A stretch of 64,000 bases of DNA from NCBI GenBank assembly GCA_040754815.1, contig JBFMBX010000003.1, positions 248,001-312,000 of the forward strand, given 5' to 3'. Source of the DNA: Bellilinea sp040754815 (GTDB lineage: Bacteria; Chloroflexota; Anaerolineae; Anaerolineales; Anaerolineaceae). Position 1 is the stretch's first letter. Each line of letters starts with the position of its first letter. The notes under the pieces were generated by a model. It saw only the letters and a program-made list of their open reading frames with translations, was not told the DNA's origin and made no database searches. The position numbers and the translations under genes are program-made. This document shows positions 59,931-64,000 of the stretch, in pieces.

Positions 59931-61271
59931 ATGCGATTGGTGGATGGATTGCGAATCACCCGGGAAAGCAGGGTGGCCATTGTTGGGGCTGGTGGCAAAA
60001 GTTCAATATTATTTAATTTGGCGCAGGAATATGACCATCAGGTTGTTCTTGCGGCCACATCTCATCTATGTGTGGATCAACTGGCATTTGCCGAGAAACA
60101 TCAAATCATAGAAGATGTAAAAGATATTGAGGCAGTATTTCGAGAGATTCTACCAAAATCCCTTCTCTTAACGGGTCGTGTTGGAACTCTAAACAGGACG
60201 CGGGGAATACAACCTGACCAAATAGCGGTGATTCAGCGATATTGTGATGAGTTGAAATTGCCATTGCTCATCGAGGCGGATGGGTCCCGCCAATTGCCGC
60301 TTAAAGCACCGGCTGCCCATGAACCGCCTGTACCACAAGGGGTCAATCATGTAATTGTAGTGGTTGGTTTATCAGCATTAGGGAAACCCATTGGGGATGA
60401 TGTGGTTTTTCGTTCCGAATTGTTTTGTGAAGTTACCGGCAGTAAGCAGGGCGAGCCGGTAAATACCGAGATAATCAAACGTTATTTGTTAGCGGATAAA
60501 GGTGGCCTGAAAAATGTGCCTGAAGGTGTCAGGTTGAGCGTTTTTTTTAATCAGATCGATCGAGTTGCATTATCATTCGATGAAATGGAAGCATTATCGA
60601 GAGATTTACTGGAAAGATACGATCAGGTTATTTGGGGAAACGCAGGCAACGAAATACCAGAACAAAGGATTATGCGTCGATTTGAACGGATTGCGGGAAT
60701 TGTTCTTGCGGCGGGTGCTTCTACTCGTTTTGGCAAGCCAAAACAATTGCTGGACTGGTGTGGAAAACCGTTTGTCTGGCATGTTGCTTCCAAAAGCCTG
60801 AAAGCAGGTTGTAATCCAACCGTTGTGGTGTGCGGCGCATATGCTGAGGAAGTCAAAAAAGCACTTGCAGATTTGCCCGTGATTATTGTGGAAAATCCGG
60901 AATGGGAGACCGGTTTGAGCAGTTCGGTAAAAAAGGGCTTGCAAGCAGCGGCTCAGAAATCCGGTGCGGCAATTTTCTTGATGAGTGATGTACCGCAGGT
61001 TCCCCTCAGTTTAATTCAAACATTAATCGAAAAACACCGCCAGAGTGCGGGTTATATTTTTTCACCGGTAACACAGGGTGAATTTGTTAATCCCGTATTA
61101 TTTGACCAGTGGTGTTTCAAAGATTTAATGCAATTAAGCGGAGACCGCGGTGGAAAAGTGTTGTTCAAAAAATATCCGGTTATTACTATTGAGTGGGATA
61201 ATGTCCATGATGTTCGAGATATTGATCACGAAGAAGACTATGAGTGGTTGATGAGGGGTGAAAATGGATGA
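59931..61271 (+). CDS. YqeC-MocA fusion: selenium cofactor protein plus molybdopterin nucleotidyltransferase
   Basis: A 446-residue fusion. Residues 1-240 match YqeC, with the P-loop-like VAIVGAGGKSS, LTGRVGTLN and LIEADGSRQLPLKAP. Residues about 253-446 are a MobA-like nucleotidyltransferase (MocA/YgfJ type) beginning IAGIVLAAGASTRFGKPKQ and ending VHDVRDIDHEEDY. In E. coli the two are separate genes. The fusion supports the idea that the selenium step and CMP attachment to the cofactor occur together. The start is ATG 59931 or a GTG at 59919. It overlaps the next mocA by eight bases. Confidence 0.85.
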   Translation: MRLVDGLRITRESRVAIVGAGGKSSILFNLAQEYDHQVVLAATSHLCVDQLAFAEKHQIIEDVKDIEAVFREILPKSLLLTGRVGTLNRTRGIQPDQIAVIQRYCDELKLPLLIEADGSRQLPLKAPAAHEPPVPQGVNHVIVVVGLSALGKPIGDDVVFRSELFCEVTGSKQGEPVNTEIIKRYLLADKGGLKNVPEGVRLSVFFNQIDRVALSFDEMEALSRDLLERYDQVIWGNAGNEIPEQRIMRRFERIAGIVLAAGASTRFGKPKQLLDWCGKPFVWHVASKSLKAGCNPTVVVCGAYAEEVKKALADLPVIIVENPEWETGLSSSVKKGLQAAAQKSGAAIFLMSDVPQVPLSLIQTLIEKHRQSAGYIFSPVTQGEFVNPVLFDQWCFKDLMQLSGDRGGKVLFKKYPVITIEWDNVHDVRDIDHEEDYEWLMRGENG

Positions 61272-61878
61272 TCTTCGTGCGGGCAATAAATGCGCAGCGA
61301 TTGTTTTAGCCGCCGGTCTTTCAACACGCATGGGGCAGCCAAAATTACTGTTGAATTGGGGAGGGCAGACGGTACTGCAAACCGTTTTGCAAACTCTCCA
61401 TATTGCCGGCATTGATCACATTATCGTTGTGCTGGGAGCAAATAAGGAAAAAATCGAAGAAAGTATTCGCCAGTTAGCGTTTGGCGTAGAAACCGTATTT
61501 AACCCTGATTTTGCCAATGGCGAGATGACCGATTCCATCAAAGTCGGATTAAGTGTGCTGACGCCTGAAGTATCCTGTGTATTGATTGTTCTGGGCGATC
61601 AACCGCAAATGCAGGTCGAAACGGTCCGTAAGGTAATGAACGCCCGTTCAAACACGGCTGGAAGAATAATCGTTCCAAGTTATCAATTCCGCCGCGGCCA
61701 CCCATGGTTAGTGGATCGAGCGTTGTTCGGGGAATTAGCTCAGTTGAATCCGACTTTCACCATGCGGGATTTCTTGAGAAAGCATCATCAGGAAATATTC
61801 TATCTGGAAGTGGATACACCTTCGGTTTTGCAAGACCTGGATACACCACAGGAATATCAGGCTTTCAGACCAGAATGA
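61264..61878 (+). CDS. mocA: MocA/YgfJ-family molybdenum cofactor cytidylyltransferase, stand-alone
   Basis: A 204-residue nucleotidyltransferase with the signature IVLAAGLSTRMGQPKLLL, the metal Asp in LGDQPQM and RGHPWLVDRALF. MocA enzymes add CMP to the molybdenum cofactor before insertion into hydroxylases. It is the second such domain in a row, after the one fused to YqeC. The ATG has GAGGGG upstream. Its stop lies directly against the stop of the convergent S41 peptidase, with no intergenic base. Confidence 0.88.
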   Translation: MDDLRAGNKCAAIVLAAGLSTRMGQPKLLLNWGGQTVLQTVLQTLHIAGIDHIIVVLGANKEKIEESIRQLAFGVETVFNPDFANGEMTDSIKVGLSVLTPEVSCVLIVLGDQPQMQVETVRKVMNARSNTAGRIIVPSYQFRRGHPWLVDRALFGELAQLNPTFTMRDFLRKHHQEIFYLEVDTPSVLQDLDTPQEYQAFRPE

Positions 61879-63072
61879 TTATGGCTGCGGCATCAGATTG
61901 AGCGCTTCGAGCGCGGCTGTAACAAAGCGGTTGTCAATATTTTCGGTGTTTTCGCCTTCTATCCAGATATCAGGGATGACACCATGATCTCGAACGGGGG
62001 GCTGCAAACCAGGGATTTCCCATTCCGCTGCGGTAACATGAAGAGAAGAACCATCACTTAAATCAAACACCAGTTGAATGGTGTATTTTCCAAAGGAAGG
62101 TACTCCAACAATGGTCGCTCGTTGATTGGCTTTCAATGCACCGGCAGTAATTTCTGCTGCGCTGGCGGTACCGTTATTGATAAAAACTACCATGGGAATA
62201 TCGCGAAAAACCCCATCTTCATTTGTTTTGATCAGTTCAGGTGGTTTATCGCGGTATTGTTGTCGAAGGATGGGTGAATCAGCGGGTAAAAACAACCCGG
62301 CAATTTTTACGCCGCTATCAACCAAACCACCTGAATTATTCCGTAAATCCAGAATAATACTTTGAACACCCTGAGAGATCAAATCGGCGACGGCGTTTTT
62401 AACTTCATCTGCAGTGGTGGCAGACATTAAGTTAACCTGAATATAACCCACCAGCTCGTTCTCAAGTAATTTATTCCATGTAACCGATGGTAAAGAGATT
62501 TCCTCGCGGGTTATCTGAAAAGTGTATTCTTTTTGATCGTCTTCGCGATAAATGATTATTGTAACCGATGTTCCTTTTTCCCCGCGAAGCAGGGCAAGCA
62601 CGTCATCATGGGGAGTTTGTAAAGTAATTTGCACCTCATCAATTTGAAGCAAAATATCACCATCCAGAACTCCCGTTCGTTTTGCCGGTGAATCGGGAAA
62701 GGGATACAACCGGTATTGATTTTGTTCATCGCGTTGAATGCGTGCGCCAATTCCACCAAATTTCCCTTGCAGTTGCTGGGTTTTAAGCTCGTGTTGTGGT
62801 GGTTCCACGAAAGAGGTATAAGGATCGTTATATGCCTGTAATAAACCGCGTATCATTCCATATTCGATTTTATTCTGCTCTGGTAATGGGTAAAATCCAT
62901 GGGTGAGGAGCAACCGGTAAGCCTGCTCATATATGGGGTAGTTTGATGCGTTTACTGAAAACGTTTGATGATCTCTCACCCAGTAACCGACTGCAAATCC
63001 TACACTCCCAACTATCAAAACGATCAGGGTTGCCAGAATGATTTGCCATGGTTTGGAAGGCAGTTTATTCAC
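61879..63072 (-). CDS. S41 family C-terminal processing peptidase
   Basis: A 397-residue secreted protease of the CtpA/Prc type. It has an N-terminal membrane helix (about 10-32), a helical segment, a PDZ domain (about 105-190: FGGIGARIQRDEQ, SPAKRTGVLDGDIL) and the S41 core. The catalytic Ser304 is in GTASAAEI and Lys329 in PSFGKYTIQ. It trims the C-termini of exported proteins. The PDZ domain would select substrates. It is a single gene with its own upstream region facing the aminotransferase. Confidence 0.93.
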   Translation of the reverse strand: MNKLPSKPWQIILATLIVLIVGSVGFAVGYWVRDHQTFSVNASNYPIYEQAYRLLLTHGFYPLPEQNKIEYGMIRGLLQAYNDPYTSFVEPPQHELKTQQLQGKFGGIGARIQRDEQNQYRLYPFPDSPAKRTGVLDGDILLQIDEVQITLQTPHDDVLALLRGEKGTSVTIIIYREDDQKEYTFQITREEISLPSVTWNKLLENELVGYIQVNLMSATTADEVKNAVADLISQGVQSIILDLRNNSGGLVDSGVKIAGLFLPADSPILRQQYRDKPPELIKTNEDGVFRDIPMVVFINNGTASAAEITAGALKANQRATIVGVPSFGKYTIQLVFDLSDGSSLHVTAAEWEIPGLQPPVRDHGVIPDIWIEGENTENIDNRFVTAALEALNLMPQP

Positions 63073-63154
63073 GATAGAACCTTCTTATAGATGAAGTTGT
63101 TTTTATATTTCAACAGTATAATCCAACCACGATTTTAATTCACCGGGAAATAAT

Positions 63155-64000
63155 ATGATTTCTGCATATCGAATCAACCAGATTCAAGGCGATTTTCAAA
63201 GGATTTTTGATGGAATTGATATCCACTCTTTGGACGAAGCCAATCGCTTAATTCCGGATGGGGTTTATACGACTTTTAGAACTTATGAAAAAAACAAAGT
63301 TCTGGATATTGAGGGGCATTTTGATCGTCTGGAACATTCGGCAATCTTGTTGGGATATGAATTGAAGTTGAATCGCGAGTTAATCCGAAAAATTCTGCGG
63401 GATGTTCTTGAATCCTTACCCGCCGATGAGGCAAGAATTCGGATTAGTGTCCCACTAACAGGGAATAAGAATTTGTCTGAGGTTTATATTTTCATTGAAA
63501 AGCTCAAAACCCCTTCTCTGGAAGAGTATTCAAGGGGGGTGAAAGTGATCACCATCCATTTCTACCGTGAGAACCCTGCGGCAAAAACGACTTCTTTTAT
63601 CCATTTGGCGGATGAAATCCGGAAAAAACTTCCTCATGATGTGAATGAGGCTATCATGGTGGATAAAAATGGTCGGATGTTGGAAGGACTGAGCAGCAAC
63701 TTTTTTGCAATCAGCAAAGGAAAGGTTTTTACGGACGAAAGCCACGTTCTGGCGGGGCTTACTCGAAAAATGGTGCTGGAAATTATCAAAGAGGTGGGGC
63801 TGCCGGTATGCCCGGAAGGTTTTCTTTACAGCGAAATTGATCAAATGGACGAGGCTTTCATAACCAGCACCAGCAGGGGTGTTTTACCCGTACGGGCAAT
63901 TGATGACAAAATCATAGGTAATGGCAAGGTTGGCGACCTGACCGGGAAAATTATGCAAAGATATAAAGAAAAGATAAAGGAAGCAATTGAACCAGTTTAA
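63155..64000 (+). CDS. class IV PLP-dependent aminotransferase
   Basis: A 281-residue fold-type IV PLP enzyme, complete with its stop at the right window edge. The probable PLP lysine is in NPAAKTTSFIH, and the cofactor-phosphate region is EGLSSNFFAI. Members include branched-chain aminotransferases, D-amino acid aminotransferases and aminodeoxychorismate lyases. The sequence does not settle which; the presence of DGVYTTFRTYE near the N-terminus fits the branched-chain or D-amino acid branch. A TATAAT at 63117 may be its -10 box. Confidence 0.82.
   Translation: MISAYRINQIQGDFQRIFDGIDIHSLDEANRLIPDGVYTTFRTYEKNKVLDIEGHFDRLEHSAILLGYELKLNRELIRKILRDVLESLPADEARIRISVPLTGNKNLSEVYIFIEKLKTPSLEEYSRGVKVITIHFYRENPAAKTTSFIHLADEIRKKLPHDVNEAIMVDKNGRMLEGLSSNFFAISKGKVFTDESHVLAGLTRKMVLEIIKEVGLPVCPEGFLYSEIDQMDEAFITSTSRGVLPVRAIDDKIIGNGKVGDLTGKIMQRYKEKIKEAIEPV

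Noticed and set aside
1..64000. CRISPR array, insertion sequence or prophage
   Set aside because: No regularly spaced direct repeats, transposase, terminal inverted repeats or phage structural genes were seen.

Overview
The window reads as chromosomal DNA of a free-living bacterium, most likely a Chloroflexota member of the Anaerolineae type. I infer this from the mix of genes: a bacterial coenzyme F420 set with a short CofE, several large GT-C/YfhO membrane proteins next to MoxR and DUF58, a membrane-anchored NACHT-HEAT protein, PgpH, the yggS-yggT-yggU set, and the lack of any lipopolysaccharide genes. No 16S rRNA or other decisive marker is present, so the assignment is an inference. Coding density is very high, many genes overlap by a few bases, and I saw no insertion sequence, prophage or CRISPR array.

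Layout. 1-2766 (minus): aminotransferase, patatin, small membrane protein and a truncated serine hydrolase. 2783-12448 (plus): MFS transporter, smpB, a prenol-kinase-like protein, histidine ammonia-lyase, a Tat-exported L,D-transpeptidase, a CcdA-TlpA redox group with an odd thioredoxin/DUF2085 fusion, then pgeF-yggS-yggT-yggU. 12454-15648 (minus): NACHT-HEAT protein and a coiled-coil zinc-ribbon protein. 15741-25063 (plus): four polytopic GT-C/YfhO-type proteins followed by MoxR ATPase and DUF58. 25076-31586 (minus): tRNA-Arg, then tpx-hsp20-lon-response regulator-PHP/AlbA-moaB-CDGSH, closely packed. 31683-35979 (minus): two uncharacterised proteins, LysM/M23 peptidase, DUF192, response regulator. 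36189-44580: NarL-type regulator (plus), then a mostly minus block with endonuclease IV-like, dgkA, ybeY, pgpH, yqeY, comEA, DUF1385 and an M20 peptidase, with yjbQ on plus.

The most striking part is 44644-61878 (plus): a promoter, a structured RNA, a strong terminator, then 15 tightly packed genes. They encode SsnA; F420:NADP oxidoreductase; CofE, CofD and CofC of F420 biosynthesis; an LLM-family (F420-type) oxidoreductase; the subunits of two molybdenum hydroxylases of different domain architecture; XdhC; a small membrane protein; YqeB; a YqeC-MocA fusion; and a second MocA. SsnA, YqeB, YqeC, XdhC and MocA are the known genomic companions of the labile-selenium (non-selenocysteine) molybdenum hydroxylases. 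Here they are joined to F420 synthesis and use in one apparent transcription unit. I infer a heterocycle (perhaps purine-like) oxidation system coupled to F420, possibly controlled by an RNA attenuator. The window ends with an S41 peptidase (minus) and a class IV aminotransferase (plus).
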